DNA of 64,000 nt from Lucifuga dentata (GCA_014773175.1 VXCM01000446.1:124001-188000), one strand, 5' to 3'; positions 1 through 27,467 are shown, numbered from the stretch's first letter. The notes: generated by a model from the sequence alone, not told the origin. Numbers and translations: made by a program.

Positions 1-1743
1 AAAAAATGAAAAACACCTACTTTGAACTTTTTTCCCCTGACTTCACTATTCAACAGATTTTCAGGTGTTCTAACTAATACTGATTCCAGGCAACAAGTCA
101 TCATGCAATCAGGATATATATATCAGATTGTAGCATTCAGACATTAACAATCTAAAACATTACAACTAAAAGACCAAGGGGTGACATTAGAGTTAAAATG
201 TAAATAATCTTAGGAACAACAACAATGTGGCAGAGTAAAAAAAAAAAAAAAAANAAAAAAAAAAAAAAAAAATGCCAGAAGGAAAAATTCTGTTACTTGA
301 AGAGCAGGGAGAAGGATGGATGTTTAATCCAGTAATGCGGCTCTTCCAGATCTTCAGAACCCTCTTCTGATGCTTCAGTGGAAAGTTCTGGAAAACCAGG
401 GCCTTGTTTTTGAGTTTTATGTAGGACACAGAACTGTAAAAACAAGAACAGAGCAGGAGTTCATGAATGCCATTTTGAATATGAAGGACATCTTTAAGGA
501 GCAGCAACTAACAGAGGGAAACATGTCAGGTGAGAAAAGAGGAAGTAATTTCTACAGGTGAAAAGCAACTGCTGCTACGTTTATCAGTAAAGGGGAAATA
601 TGCGCAGTGTTACTAGAAACTATAGCAAAGAGCTAGTGAGGGCTGCTGGTTTGGGGAAGATAATGGCTCTATGCAGACATTCTAATAGAGGAAAAAAATA
701 ATTGAGATGAACAGAATAAAAGGCTAAAGGTTAAGAATCAGTGTTAATGTGTCAGTGCCTCACAAACCTCAGGTTCCACTGCTCTCAAACCAGAGCTAAC
801 GGAAGGACGAGCAGCACAGAGAGACAAGGAAGGTACAGGTCAAAAGTGAAGCGTGGCAAGAAAAGCACCTTTTCCTTTTTATCGTTACTGACGTTGCATG
901 CTGATTGCTACCATTTTTCTATTTTCAGCTTCCTTAAAAATGGAAAAGTCAGTTTTATCTTGACCTATTTTATACTTCCTCTCTTGGGCAACAGAGGGCA
1001 GAGTGACTGAGTTTCAGTTGGAATTGTCACAATTGTCAAAACCCTGGATGTTATAAGAATAAGTCAGTATTTCTCCAAACTATTCTCATTTTTCTTAAAA
1101 GGACCATATCAATGATTTTGCATGTTTGAGCCTAATAAAAACTACTCCTATACATGTTACATTGCTGCCATCCATTTTCCAAAACATAAAACAATGTTTT
1201 AGTTTCGTGTTATTTTGCTAAATCGTCTAATCTTTAAAAAAAAAAAATCAAATGTTCAGGTGATACACCCACTTATCAGTCAATGTTTCACCTTCTAACA
1301 CTTACACATGATTGTAGAAGACACGATTATTTTAATTTCTCGGTAAAATCTGTCTTCTTCCCTGGTGGAGTTTGACAAAAAACTTTGACAAAAAAAATTT
1401 AATAGATGTTTTGTTCACTGTGATGGATTACCAATCTCAAGCACGTTTCAAGCCTTTTTTTTTTTTTTAATAGCATACTGGAATGAATTGAAACCAATCA
1501 CGGTCTGGAAGGTAGGAAAAACAATTTTAAAATGCACTGCTTCAGTAGTTTTGAAAAATGGTTGGCAGAAATATAACGTGGATGCACATTGCATTTATTG
1601 GGCTCAAACATGCAAAATCGTCACTATGGGTCCTTTAAGTTTTCTATAACTGAATGATCAGCTGGATATGACTGATTCTCACTCAAAGTCAAAGAACAGA
1701 GAAGCAACAATAAGTTTGATATGAGGAAGTCTGAGTGTTTTAC
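1..1743. other. fez2 distal intron or downstream region
   Basis: No coding exon is recognised here. The stretch holds a poly-A tract with a single N (237-272), a divergent TTAA-bounded transposon copy (1095-1638) and AT-rich unique DNA. The missing last fez2 exon should lie here or beyond the left edge. Confidence 0.5.
1095..1638 (+). mobile_element. TTAA-bounded inverted-repeat transposon, copy 1 (divergent)
   Basis: It begins TTAA then AAGGACCATATC and ends with the reverse complement form GGTCC then TTTAA. Inside the ends is the shared terminal motif CATGTTTGAGCC, mirrored as GGCTCAAACATG. It has no coding capacity. It is more diverged than copies 2-4 and so looks older. Confidence 0.8.
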
Positions 1744-4700
1744 CTTTGAGGATGTAGTCTGTTAGTAGGCCAGGTACCTTCTCGCTGTCGTCCCTCATGG
1801 CGTGGAGGACTAACGGAGAAAGACGCACGTTACAGCAACAAAGTGACCCGAGAACTAATGAACATGCACTCAGGTAAAAGACGTGTGCACTCACTCTTTG
1901 TGAGGATCTGCAGGTCTTCTACAGAGGGGGAGCCTGCTTTACTCTCATAGGGGATTACCGTGGTCAGGTACTGAGAAAAAAAATATCATGTAAGAAACGA
2001 TGTAAGAGAACACAACGAAAGAGGTTAGATCTTATGAAATAAAGAAAAAAGAAAAAAGGGCTGCAATGTTTTGATGGGTGGTAAAATATGTCTGCATGTG
2101 ATAAATAGATCATATGAACACGTGGTCAGGCTGGTATGAAACAGTGGTCGGCTTAAAGGACCATACCATCCATTTTATGTTTGAGCCTAATATATTCAAT
2201 TTTCATATATGTTACATAACTGATGATCATTTCCCAAAGAATAAAACTGTATTTCAGCTTTCCTGATATTTTGCAAAATCTCTTAATCTTTCAAAATCAA
2301 ATATTTAGGCGATACACCCACCTTAAAAATCAATGTTTCGCCTGCTAATAGTTATGCAAAATTATGAAGTCACAGTCATTAAAATTTTTCAAAAAACGCA
2401 GGTCTTGTATATTCTCTGGTGGAGACATACATTCACTCTGCGCTTTTTACTGTGTTTAAACGCTAAAATTACATAACTTCAAAAAAAAACCTGAATATAC
2501 GTGTTGTTTGCAATGATGGATTACCTATCCCAAGAATGTTTGAAGTATCAGCAAGTTGATTTTAATAGTGTAGCAGAATGAACTGAAACCAACGGCGGTC
2601 TGGAAGGTAGGAACATTTTTTTTTAACTCACCGTCCAGTAGCATGCTTTGGGAAGTGACTGTCAGCAACCTTACATGTATGAAAATTGAATATATTAGGC
2701 TCAAACATACAAAATGGATGGTATGGTCCTTTANCCTTACATGTATGAAAATTGAATATATTAGGCTCAAACATACAAAATGGATGGTATGGTCCTTTAA
2801 AGCTCTCAGAGGCCTGTTAAAGCAAAATAAAATTCTGACAGGTGGGAACGAAATAAAGATGACATTGAGTAAGAAAGTCTCTTCAAACAATAACACAATT
2901 TACAACACAGCAAAATGAAAATGTGCTGCTTTGAAATCAAAACAAGAAAAGCAAGAAAGAAAATTAAAAATCAGGCAGACTGAATAAATGACAAAAGAAA
3001 TGCTAGTGGAAGCTGTGGAGAAAGAACCAAACATGCATCAGTGAAATAAACACATTGAGGACAGAAACCCAAAAGAAAGAAGAAAAGAAGGGAGTGCAGA
3101 GAAAGAGAGGGGGCACCTGTTTGTCCCCTCCTGTGCTGCCGAAAGTTTGACGGAGGCCATTATGAATGACACTGGAGAGTCCCTCCAGAGTGAGGAGCTA
3201 CAGGGAGCGAGGAGGAAGAAAGAGAGTGGAGAGCGATGAGGAGGATTCTCGGTTAAGAAGTGGCAGGAGAAGGTGAGATGCTAACCGCTAATGCTCGCTG
3301 TTTGTGTGAAAGCAACTCTCCATGCAACCATCTCCGTCTGCATTCCGAGGCCGTGCAGCATGCGTCCCTGCTTAGTGTGAGGAAGTGTGTGTGGCTGTGT
3401 GTCTGGGATATAATTAAGTTTCTCTTGTGAACATGCACACACAACCTGCGTGATTACCTTTGTTTCTGCCACACCACATCACCACGTGACTCACCGTGCC
3501 CGGTATGTGCGTGCTGCCCATGCGCTGGCCGTTGGCTGCAGATGTGCTTCGGATCTTCTTCTTCTTGCGCAGCAGCTCGCGATGCTCCTTCTGCCTGTTC
3601 TGCACGTCAATCAGCAGCGAGATGAAGCTGTTCTTCACCTGTTTTTTTTGTTTTCAAACCAAACTCTGTTTTATTCAGGTTTGTTTTTAGGAAGTATTTT
3701 CAAATTAATTTTTCTTTAAATTAGTCACACAGTACCCTTATAAAAATATCTATTTTTAGCTACAAATTGCTGCATTTCCCTCAAGTCTTAATATTTAAAG
3801 GACCATATCACCCAGTTTGCATGTTTGAGCCTAATATACAGTATTCGATTTTCATACACGTAAGGTTACTGATAATCATTTCTCAAAGGATAAAACCATA
3901 TTTCAGCTTTCCTGATATTTTGCAAAATCTCTTAATCTTTCAAAATCAAATATTCAAGTGATACGCCCACCTTAAAAATCAATGTTTCTCCTGCTAATAG
4001 TTATGCAGCCTTATGAAATCATGGTCGTTAAAATTTTTTGATAAACTCAGGTCTTCTTTTGGGACTATATTCCCTGGTGGAGACATACATTCACGCTGTG
4101 CTTTTTATTGCACTTAAACGCTAAAATTACGTAACTTTGAAAAAAACCTGAATCCATGTGTTCACGATAATGGATTACCTATCCCAAGAACGCTTCAAGT
4201 ATCAACAAGTTGATTTTAATAGCGTACCAGAATGAACTGAAACTAATGGTGGTCTGGAAGGTAGGGAAAAAAGTTTTTAACTCACCATTCCAGTAGTATG
4301 CTTTGGGAAATAACTGTCAGTACGTGTATGAAAATTGAATATATTAGGCTCAAACATGCAAAATGGTTGATATAGTCCTTTAAAATAATGTTTCTGATGT
4401 ACAATAGTTGTAGAATTGTTGCCTTTATTATTTTCTCATAACTTTAAACTCAGATGAAAGTAACATAAATAAGTGGTTTTGTTAATAATACAGAATTTTT
4501 GGACTATTCTTAGTTTTTACAAATTCAGTGGAGACAGACATAGTTATGTCTTTTCCTTGATGAGGTAGATGAATTAACAAGACAGAAAATCAAAGTACCT
4601 CCTTTTCATAGTCGAGTTCATCTCGCAGGGCCAGAGCCTGAATCAGCTCCTCGCTGTAGCGGCGAATGGACGTCTCCACCTCCTCCAAAGTCTCCGTCAG

Positions 4701-7700
4701 TTCAGACACAGACAGCTGACGTAGCCCTGGACACGGGTCACAGTTTCTGTGCTGAGTTACACTGTTCTGTACAGGATCATACTATGTCTGTCTGTTGTGT
4801 GTAAATGTCCACATCCACGGTGGTACTCACTGTCCTCGTAGCTGGTGTTGGAGCCGGAGCGTTTCATTGCGTTGACGTCCTGAGAGAGCATGGACAGATC
4901 TGACTGAGAGGGAGTCTCATCGTCCTCTGGATCAGGAGAATCTTGCATCATCTCCTCTATCTCCTCGATCACCTATACCGCAACACACACGTTGAGGACA
5001 ATGCATGTTTGTTTTATGAATTAAGGAGGGTTTCAGATGTATAAATACCTTAGATTTGTTATATTAGGTCTTTCTGAAAGCTTAAATATGATACTGAGGG
5101 TCTCTGTACATTTCTAAGCTAAATGGGTATTTTCTTCTGTGCTGGCTTCTAAGATTTGAACACCTGACCTGAAGAATTATAAAATAAGGATTTTTTTTTT
5201 AATATTCAACATCTACACCTTCAAAGACTATATGCCTGCAATTTAGCTGATTATAACTTTAATTACTTTGCTATCTTCCAGAAAAATGTGGAAGTTGATC
5301 TGCAGCTTTTTTACCCGTCGCCTCCATAAACACAGATAAAGACTGAGCTATATTTACACTTCTAATTGTGTTTTCTTTTGGGCGGAGTCCTACGACCTGA
5401 TGATGAATTACTGTTGATTTACATTTTTCTTCTTCTTACAAGTCTTCCTGAACAGCTGAACAAAGGTAAACCGCCAAACACTGATGACGTGTTTCTGTGT
5501 AAAATTCACCTGCTCAGCAGTGAAGAGCGGCTCGTCGTTGATGCAGGAGACGATGATTGCGTGCATGTCCATCTGCTCCCTCAGCTCCTCGTCATCTGAC
5601 AGATCCAGAGACTGGTTGTCCAACTTCTGTCCATCAGGGAAGGAGGACATGAGGGCAGCAGAGCGAGAGAGAAAGAGATATAGAGAGACAATTTGGATGA
5701 GACAACGAAATAGGTGGTCAAGCAGATGGAGACCTGGGTTCCATTAGTGCATCTCACTTCTACTTTAGGATGCTAACATGTCAAAAACTGGAAGCATAGC
5801 CTGTATGATATATATAGTATATCTGTAAGCTTGAAGAGTGTGTGTGTGTGTGTGTGTGTATATCTGTGATACCTCATTCTCCGTCAGGTTGAGTGTGGGC
5901 AGGTGCAGAGAACGAGTGTGTGATGTCTTCCAGTCCACCGGCATCACATTACCGTAGTTGTCAGTCAAAGCGTTCCACACCCTGCAATAAAGAGATAGCA
6001 GTTTAATGGTGGGTCGTTAGATTATTAGGATAAATATAACAGAACAGGCAATGAATAAAACACAGATGAGCAGTGAAGAAAATATGAAGACATTAAAGGG
6101 CCATACCACCCATTTTGCATGTTTGAGCCTAATATATTAAATTTTCATACATGTAAAGTTACTGGCAATCATTTCCCAAAGCATACTACTGGAACAGTGA
6201 ATTAAAAATGTTTTTCCTACCTTCNACTGGCAATCATTTCCCAAAGCATACTACTGGAACAGTGAATTAAAAATGTTTTTCCTACCTTCCAAACTGCCAT
6301 TAGTTTCAGTTCATTCTGGTATGTTATTAAAATCAACTTGTTGATACATGAAACATTCTTGGGATAGATAATCCATCATTGTGAAGAAGACATGTATTCA
6401 GGTTTTTTTTAAAGTTACGTAATTTTAGTGTTTAAGCGCAATAAAAAGCGTGGAGTGAATGTATGTCTCCACCTTGGAATATAGTCCCAAAAGAAGCCCT
6501 GCATTTATCAAAAAATTTAAACAACTGTGACTTCATAAGGCTGCGTAACTATTAGCAGGCAAAACATCAATTTTTAAGGTGGGTGTATCGCTTGAATATT
6601 TGATTTTGGAAGAGATTTTGCAAAATATCAGCAAAGCTGAAATACAGTTTTATCTTTTGGGAAATTGTTGTCAGTAAACTTAAGTGTATGAAAATTGAAT
6701 ATATTAGGCTCAAACGTGCAAAATGGTTGGTGTGGTCCTTTAATGCATACAGTATAATTTTTGAGATTTGTACCATTAAAGTAAAATTCAATATTCAAAC
6801 TGCATTGCAATTTTTAAAGGCTGTGAAATCATCCCTTTACGTGGCTCCTTGTTAGAAATAACGGTTAGTTTTTGTAGGCATCAAACTTGCGATGCTCGAT
6901 TCATAGAAAGAAAGAATATCGAGTACAGAGACGATGAAATGCAAGTGCAAATGCGAGTCATGGTGTGTTTTTATTCCTGAGCGTGACTGCTGTGAGCAGA
7001 GCGAGGAGGGATGCTGTGAACCCATGTGTCAGAACGGCTCCGCTTCGTCATTCTCTCTGACACGCGCACACGCACACGCACACGCACAGGTTTACATAAC
7101 TTCCATGTTTTTCCCTCAAGTGCCACGCACAGCTTGGAAAGTGGGGGCAGGGGGATGTTCTAAATAGGCCAAAGGCTGGCAGGAAATAATTTTTGTGCTT
7201 CAAGCCATGACACCCCGTCCCTGTTGCATGACTGCGTGCCAAAATACATGATTGAGAGCATTTACATTTAAAAACATGAGGCTGGCCTTGATTTCAAGGA
7301 GCAAATTTGTCCGGATTACTCGAATATATTTTTGTAGATGCTAAGTTGTCGTGCACACATATGCACACACACACACATGAACATGCACATGTCCTCCTTG
7401 TCATCTCCCTTATACATCACAGCCACGGTTCATTGCTGAACTTAAGTGTCTCGGCACGTCCTGCAGGAGTGCAGTCAGCCAGAAAGACTGGCAGAGCCTG
7501 GCACTGCTCTGTGGGCTTAACCAGGCGGCCATCCAATTATACCATTCTCTCTCTCTGCTCTCCTGTTTCTTCTCCTATGATAATCACACCTACATCATCC
7601 ATTCTCCTTAACACTATACTACAGAGAATATTAACTGAGAAATCATGTGCAATGGCTGCATTCCATTTAGGTGCACACCTAAAAGCACATACCATCATTA

Positions 7701-9324
7701 ATATTTCATTACACCTGTGCATTTTTGACAAATAATGACCAAAATCTGAGGTTTTCCCAAATACATGAGTGAATATGTTTTTGCTTATTTCTCACTTGGC
7801 ACTACATTTTGCAATAATCTTCATCTATCATCTGTCAAGGAAACTACTGAGTCGCTGTGTCCTCATTGCTTTCATCTCATCCTGTCAGATATGTTGTATG
7901 ATAAATTATTCTAATGCATGTCACCACACAAGATATTATTAAGCAACTAGATGATCTGGCACAAATTTAGTGATATGCTAGAAAGATGTCACATATGTCT
8001 AAGGTGACTTGAGTCCCAAGTTCAGGTTCTCAGAGATCAAGTACAGGTAATTTCTTTTCAAGCCCTCATTCAGTCACAAGTCCATGATTCAAATAAAGTA
8101 ACACTGATGTCTGTTTATGCTTATGCATATCTAGCTGGGAAGCTACTGCAAAGGAGGTTACTAGATGCGATTAGATCTAAAAGTGTTGCAATTTTACAGG
8201 AAGGCAGAATGCAAAGTGATGCAGGCAGCCAACCGCTCTGTAGTTACAGAAGTCTTTGCTGAAGTTTAAGTGTCATGCAATTCTGTAGCTGCCATATTTT
8301 TATATCTATAAGATAAATTAAGTGCAGAGGTAAGAACAGGTGTTGGCAGTATAACATTGAAGAAAGTAACTGTTAGATTTGTAAAATATAACATCCTGTG
8401 TCTATGGACATAAAGACACAACAAGATTCTCCTAAATTATTGTTTCATACTACACACTGAAAACACATATTTCTATTTAAATACAGTACAAGCATCAGCT
8501 GCCCTTAACTTACTCTCAGCGTATCTTATATGGATCAGTGGTTTAATAACATGGACCAGTCCACCATGAAATCAAGTAAGCTAACGTGGCATGAACCTCC
8601 CCATTCTTACCACACACACACACACACACACAAAATGAAAAGTCACCAAGAATGTATATGAAAAAATGTAAACTTCTGACTTATACTTTACTCAGTCACT
8701 GTTGTCGTAATAAAATGTATTTTTCATTCACAGCAACGTATTATTGATCCCAAATTCTTTATCAACTTTAATTCGAAGCTCCAGGTAAAAAAAAAAAAAA
8801 AAAGCAAATACAACAACAAAAAAAAAAAAATTTTTCTTCAGCAAACATTAAGAGAATCTAAGCTAGGCTACGCTAAACTTAGCACCAGCTAAGCTAACAT
8901 GCACAAACTAGATATCATAGGTTAGGTTAGCCACATAGCCCGGTGAGGCTAAAATAGCTAGATAGCTAATGTTAAAAGTTGGCGAAATTAAAATTCGAAT
9001 AAAAATTCACACTTACTCGTCGTCTTTTAAGTAACTTTCTTCTGTGATGGGTTTAATAGGTGCTATGTTTTCCGTCGTGGTGTTGTAGTTTCGGAAACAC
9101 ACTGTCAGCTTTTCGTCGAAGTCGTGGACGAGGTCTTCCATCGATTTGAAGCTGCAGATCTCCCCGGAGAAACTGTTGGCAAGGTCGGAGAAATCATCCA
9201 GGCCTGAAGACGAATCGCCCACATTTGAGTTTAGCTGGTCCAGTTGGTCCGCTGACTCTGAGGCCGGCTTGAATTCGTTAAAATCCTGCCAGTCCTCGTC
9301 GAAGTGGGCTAACGGCGCCGCCAT
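1744..9324 (-). CDS. fez2: Fasciculation and elongation protein zeta-2 (kinesin-1 adaptor), nine coding exons, 3' terminus missing
   Basis: Coding exons in transcript order: 9017-9324, 5873-5981, 5510-5626, 4831-4972, 4599-4726, 3495-3638, 3117-3197, 1895-1970, 1744-1809; all junctions are in phase with GT-AG ends. FEZ proteins are cytoplasmic adaptors linking kinesin-1 to cargo in axonal outgrowth and autophagy. Seen in the protein: an acidic N-terminus with FKSMEDLVHDFDEKL (about 59-73); VWNALTDNYGNVMPVDWK (104-121), which is FEZ2-like rather than FEZ1-like; NDEPLFTAEQ followed by VIEEIEEMMQDSPDPEDDE (about 169-197); a coiled coil (about 230-300); a lysine patch KKKKIR; and the C-terminal PSVEDLQILTK and DSEKVPGLLTDYILK. 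The start at 9324 has a good context (G at -3 and +4). The frame stays open upstream to another ATG at 9447. The expected final residues (VLCPT in relatives, from memory) need one more short exon that I could not find. The assignment to FEZ2 rests on recalled homologues. Confidence 0.93.
2153..2800 (+). mobile_element. TTAA-bounded inverted-repeat transposon, copy 2
   Basis: It lies in a fez2 intron. Terminal inverted repeats of about 90 bp (GGACCATACCATCC on the left, mirrored on the right) enclose an AT-rich non-coding core. The right 65 bp occurs twice around the N at 2734, probably an assembly duplicate; without it the copy is about 580 bp. Confidence 0.85.
3795..4383 (+). mobile_element. 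TTAA-bounded inverted-repeat transposon, copy 3
   Basis: This 589-bp copy sits in a fez2 intron between exons ending at 3638 and 4599. Both ends carry TTAA and the mirrored CATGTTTGAGCCTAATAT motif. It has the same orientation as copies 1 and 2. Confidence 0.88.
5838..5860 (+). repeat. TG microsatellite
   Basis: An uninterrupted TG run about a dozen bases downstream (on the minus strand) of the donor of the second fez2 coding exon. Confidence 0.9.
6093..6743 (-). mobile_element. TTAA-bounded inverted-repeat transposon, copy 4
   Basis: It lies in fez2 intron 1 with the core inverted relative to copies 1-3. TTAA is at both ends. An internal 64-bp stretch is repeated exactly around the N at 6225, which I read as an assembly artefact. 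Confidence 0.88.
6744..9016 (-). other. fez2 intron 1, remaining part
   Basis: A long intron between the first coding exon (ending 9017) and the second (starting 5981). It contains short CA runs (7067-7087, 7362-7377, 8610-8631), an A/T homopolymer block (8785-8835) and otherwise unremarkable AT-rich DNA. Open frames here are short, unspliced and without recognisable protein sequence. Confidence 0.6.
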
Positions 9325-9438
9325 GACTGCCGTAGGGGCTCGGTTGACACTCTTAGCCCCTCGATGATGGTCTGTTTTCGGCTTTGAGAGACACAACGAG
9401 TCGGTGAAGCGGAGCTGAGAGGGGGTGTGGGCGGGCTG

Positions 9439-9446
9439 TGACGTCA
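9439..9446. promoter_or_regulatory. Full palindromic CRE upstream of fez2
   Basis: TGACGTCA lies 115 bp upstream of the proposed fez2 start codon in a locally GC-rich stretch (about 9220-9470) that looks like the gene's CpG promoter. This is the consensus site for CREB/ATF proteins. Occupancy is inferred, not shown. Confidence 0.55.
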
Positions 9447-9447
9447 C

Positions 9448-10239
9448 GCCGACAGCCCCGCCCTCCTGTCCTGAAACAAGACAAACGCACTTTTACTGGA
9501 TTTGATGTTTTATTTTTTTTATAATGAACTCCTTATTACCAACTCATGTGTCATATGTAATCTGATGGATGAGGTTGTATAATATATGTCACCTGCATAT
9601 TTGGTTAAAATAAATATTTTAGCATCTCATCCAGAGGATTTTTCAGGTCATCTAATGACCATGCTGCCATTCCCACAATCAGCATATGAATCCTCACTTC
9701 TTTTTCGTGTGTGTGTCTTACTTAGCTAACTAATTATATGTCCACTTCAAATTACATCACAATATGTACGACCAAAAATACAATGAAAACATCCATCTTC
9801 TTTTATATGTACCACCAGGTGGCGTAGTGGTTCATTTTGCACATATTCTCATATTTGACAGATGTTGTGATGTGCACTTCTTGCTGAAAGCAAATACATA
9901 GTTTGTACAGAAATCTGTTCCAAGCAACAGTGCTTACTTAAAATAGCAATCCTTTATTGGTAATTCTTCTTTTCCACTCCTAAGTTTGGCACTAATCATA
10001 CAGTATGCTCTCAGATGGGCAAAGTATCTTGACAATACTGTCAAGATACTTTGAAATAGGAACTAAGAAACGTGACTTCATATGTTTATTTCAGCAGAAA
10101 TTCAGCACGTTTCTACACAATCCCCTTTGAGACATCTTCCACCAAAAGTTCAGGTCAAATTTTTGTAGTGGGAGAGATGTTATGCTGGCTCTAGGGGCAT
10201 TTTACAATTTCTTGCCTCATGAAACTTCCATGGGCCATT
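9448..10239. other. Intergenic spacer between fez2 promoter and wdr26 3' end
   Basis: No gene seen. It contains a perfect 15-bp stem, 4-nt loop hairpin (10020-10053) and otherwise AT-rich sequence. Confidence 0.6.
10020..10053. repeat. Perfect short hairpin, 15-bp stem with 4-nt loop
   Basis: The arms are CAAAGTATCTTGACA and its exact reverse complement, separated by ATAC. It lies just beyond the predicted 3' end of wdr26. Function unknown. Confidence 0.85.
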
Positions 10240-13200
10240 TTTTTCAAAACCCTGAATGCTTTATTGAAAATATGCATACATAACACTTCTCCTACACAAC
10301 GATACAAAACAGTACAGTCACTTTTGTAAATAACACATTGAACGCAAACCCCACACATCACCCCTTCCCACCCAAACCCAAGGAACTTAGAGATGCTACA
10401 ATAAGCCCTTAGTCCTCCCCCANCCAGCCCCTCCCCACCACCACCACCACCAACTCTGAGAGAAATAAGACATATTGTTAAATCAGAAACAACTCCCTTG
10501 ATAAACTCATACAAAAGAACAGAGTATACACCAGGTTGCATACAGACATAGCATTTTTACCACCAGCAGGTGAAAGATGGGCTTTACTGAAAAGCTTGTT
10601 TGGGTTCTTTGTCTTGCCCTTAGTCTTTTATAATGATGTACAGTACACAAGAGGAGGATAAAATCCATTCTATAGTCTTGGAGTTCAAATAGAGTTTTCT
10701 AGAGTGTGAATATCAGAACATGACACATGTAACACCTACATAAATCACAGCTGTGTGCCTCAAGTGTTTTTGGTTTTGATAAGGGGTAGAGAATTGGCAA
10801 CTGCCAATCAACAATGGCACATGAAGAGAGATTTCAGTGAAATGACACAGACATGCGATAAAGTGGATCTTCACATGAAGGTAATTAAAGGCGAGGGGTG
10901 GATAGTTCAAACCTGATTGATTGTAGGTAACACGCTTTCTAAAGACTCATCCCACTCATACTGGCATGGGTGTTACTGTGCATATTCATTTGTAATAGTG
11001 GTAGATATAGTAAAAATGGAACGAAAAAGGAGAAGAAAAGCAAAAAAAGAAATAGAAGAGGGATTATAAAGATTACAAAAAAAATGAGGACTCCAAATAT
11101 CTGGTTATAGTTTAATATGATATACAAGGGATAGAGGTCAACCAAAAATTATATAATGTGAACAAAAAATTGACGTAACAAAAAGTTCAATAAAAACAGA
11201 CAGAAAAGCACTGTTTTTAAACATTTTATATCAGTCTGTAGCAAATAGTCATTACATATCCTGAAAAAGGGAGGAAGAAAGCCTTGAATGGTGCACTCGC
11301 CACTGAATGACGTGGCTGGATAACAAGGGGATGTTATGTAGAATTCTTTCTAAGCTTTAAGAGTGGTACTCTCAAGATGAGGCTATGCCTTATATGCATG
11401 AGGTTGAGTTCTATGATATATCGTGTACAAGATACTCAGTCACTGCGTAGGGGTGCATAGAAGCATAGTGAATCTCCTCTTTTGAGTCATTGCCAATACA
11501 ACCTTTTAAGCCACCAGAATGGCAAGTTATGGCAACCATAAAGTCTACACGTCTATGAGAACCTTACAGAATTATGCCATCGTAGTAGGTGCAATAGAGC
11601 AAAAAGTCGACTCAGAGTGCAGGAGGGGAGTCATACATACTGAAGGTTTGTGTGCAACTGTATGAAAAGGAAGGCAGTTTGTGTGTTTTTTACGATTGCA
11701 GGAACACTCCCAAACGCTGCGGGCTCAGAGCATGGTTCTGGTTATTGGTGACTCTTCCCTGTAGGGCTGCGCTAACCCCTTGTCCAACAAGTACAATCCT
11801 CATCTTCTCGTGAAATGACCTGTTGCTTGTAACGCAACAGTTTGCAACTTTTTGAAACATGCCTGATTCAAGTTACTTTTCTGAATTTCCTTTTTGCTGC
11901 AAGGATGATTTAATGCCAATAACGCAGTGCCATTTGAATGCCACGTGGTAAGAAAGAGGAGGAAGGAAAAACTAAAAATCAAATGTAAAATTAAAGCCCC
12001 AGATTAAAAAAAAGTTTTCTTTTACAAAATGGCTCTCAAGTATATGTTTCTGCACAGACACAGGTCCTTATGGGGCTTTGGATAACTTAGAACGGGTTTA
12101 AAATCCTCTTTACAATTTCAGTGTTGGATCGGGAGCATAGGGGAGGTCAAGAATCTTCTGCTGGTGTGAATAGAACACACATACATAGCACGAACCAATT
12201 AAATCCACACCCACAAATGTCAACTCTCACACACATGTGCATGCATAAGCTCTCTCACTCAGCCACTCGCACACACAGAGGAGGGACAGCACTTATCACG
12301 CGCAATATAAACTGCACTTTAAACTATTATATCTGAAAGGATGTCTTTTTAGCACGGTATATGTCCAAAGAGTGGAAACCCCAACTTACCGACAACAACT
12401 GACCCCTCGACTTTGATATGTGATCTGTCAATCCCTCAGTCCTCCTCTTAGGCAGATGTGATGGAGTTGTGCAGTAGCAAGATCGACAGAGGGGTTGGGG
12501 GCTGTCAGTTGGAAACATTACAGCGAATGTCCTCATTAGAAGTTAAATTAAGGGATAAAAAGTTTGTTTTCCTAATGTGTAGAAACATAAAGTGGAGTCA
12601 TCACGTTAAAGCTTTCCACGGGTACTACTTGAGCTAAAAGTCGCTTCTTACATGAGAATAACGCTATAACTAGCAAATAATTCCAACATTTAACACAGCC
12701 TTTTTTTGTGTTGGGTTGTCAGCTGGTCGGTCAGTATTTTATGGTGGATTTTCAGCCTTAGTTCCACAGATTGAATGCAAAGAATATAGCAAAAGGGGAA
12801 GAAGAAAGTGAACATACAGAAGAGTTGCTATATCCCCCTATGCATCATCCTCCCCCAACGTCCCCCCCACCCATGTCCATGGAGACGTTATACAAGGTAC
12901 GTGAGAGACGAACAGGCAGACAGACTTAGTCCAGTGAGTAGACGGCTGTTCTGCTCTGTCCGGAGGCATCACAAGAGCTCTATGTGCTCCAAGCTTAAGG
13001 TGGAGGTGGATTTCCACGGAAACTTTTGGGACGCCCTGGCACGACAGAGGCCATGCAGCAAGATGGGGGATGGGTAGCGTTGGGTGGAGGAGGAACAGCC
13101 GTCACAGCTCACCAGTGGACGGCAGTCTTATCCCTCTGGGCAGTGGCTGGTTTTCCAGGCCTCTGGGTCACGATCAGGTTTTCGATTAGGACCTGAATTT

Positions 13201-13418
13201 TCAGTATCCTTCATCTACACAGTTTTGTCTCGGCCAGTCAGGAGATACAGATTTCTCACTTTTAGTTTTACTTGTATCGTGGTGGTTTTCTTTTGCTATT
13301 CTTTTCCGAAGGTTTCTTTAGGTTGGAATTAGATACTTTGCCTGTTTAGGTTTTGTTTGAACATGGGATTCTCGGGTTTGTCGTTAAAGAGAGATGACAT
13401 CTGCTCCATCAGTGACCA
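10240..13418 (-). other. wdr26: Probable long 3' untranslated region of wdr26
   Basis: There is no competing gene between the wdr26 stop (13419-13421) and a minus-strand AATAAA at 10260-10265. A long 3' UTR is usual for WDR26. The region includes a CCA-repeat patch next to an N (10423) and low-complexity stretches. The exact cleavage point is a guess. Confidence 0.5.

Positions 13419-27467
<14,049 letters not shown>

Noticed and set aside
990..1012. CTCTGCCC on the minus strand as the last fez2 exon
   Set aside because: It resembles codons for LCP, but the nearest acceptor gives the wrong phase and no prompt stop.
2643..2918. Tandem duplicated open frame inside a fez2 intron
   Set aside because: It is transposon terminal repeat doubled around the N at 2734.
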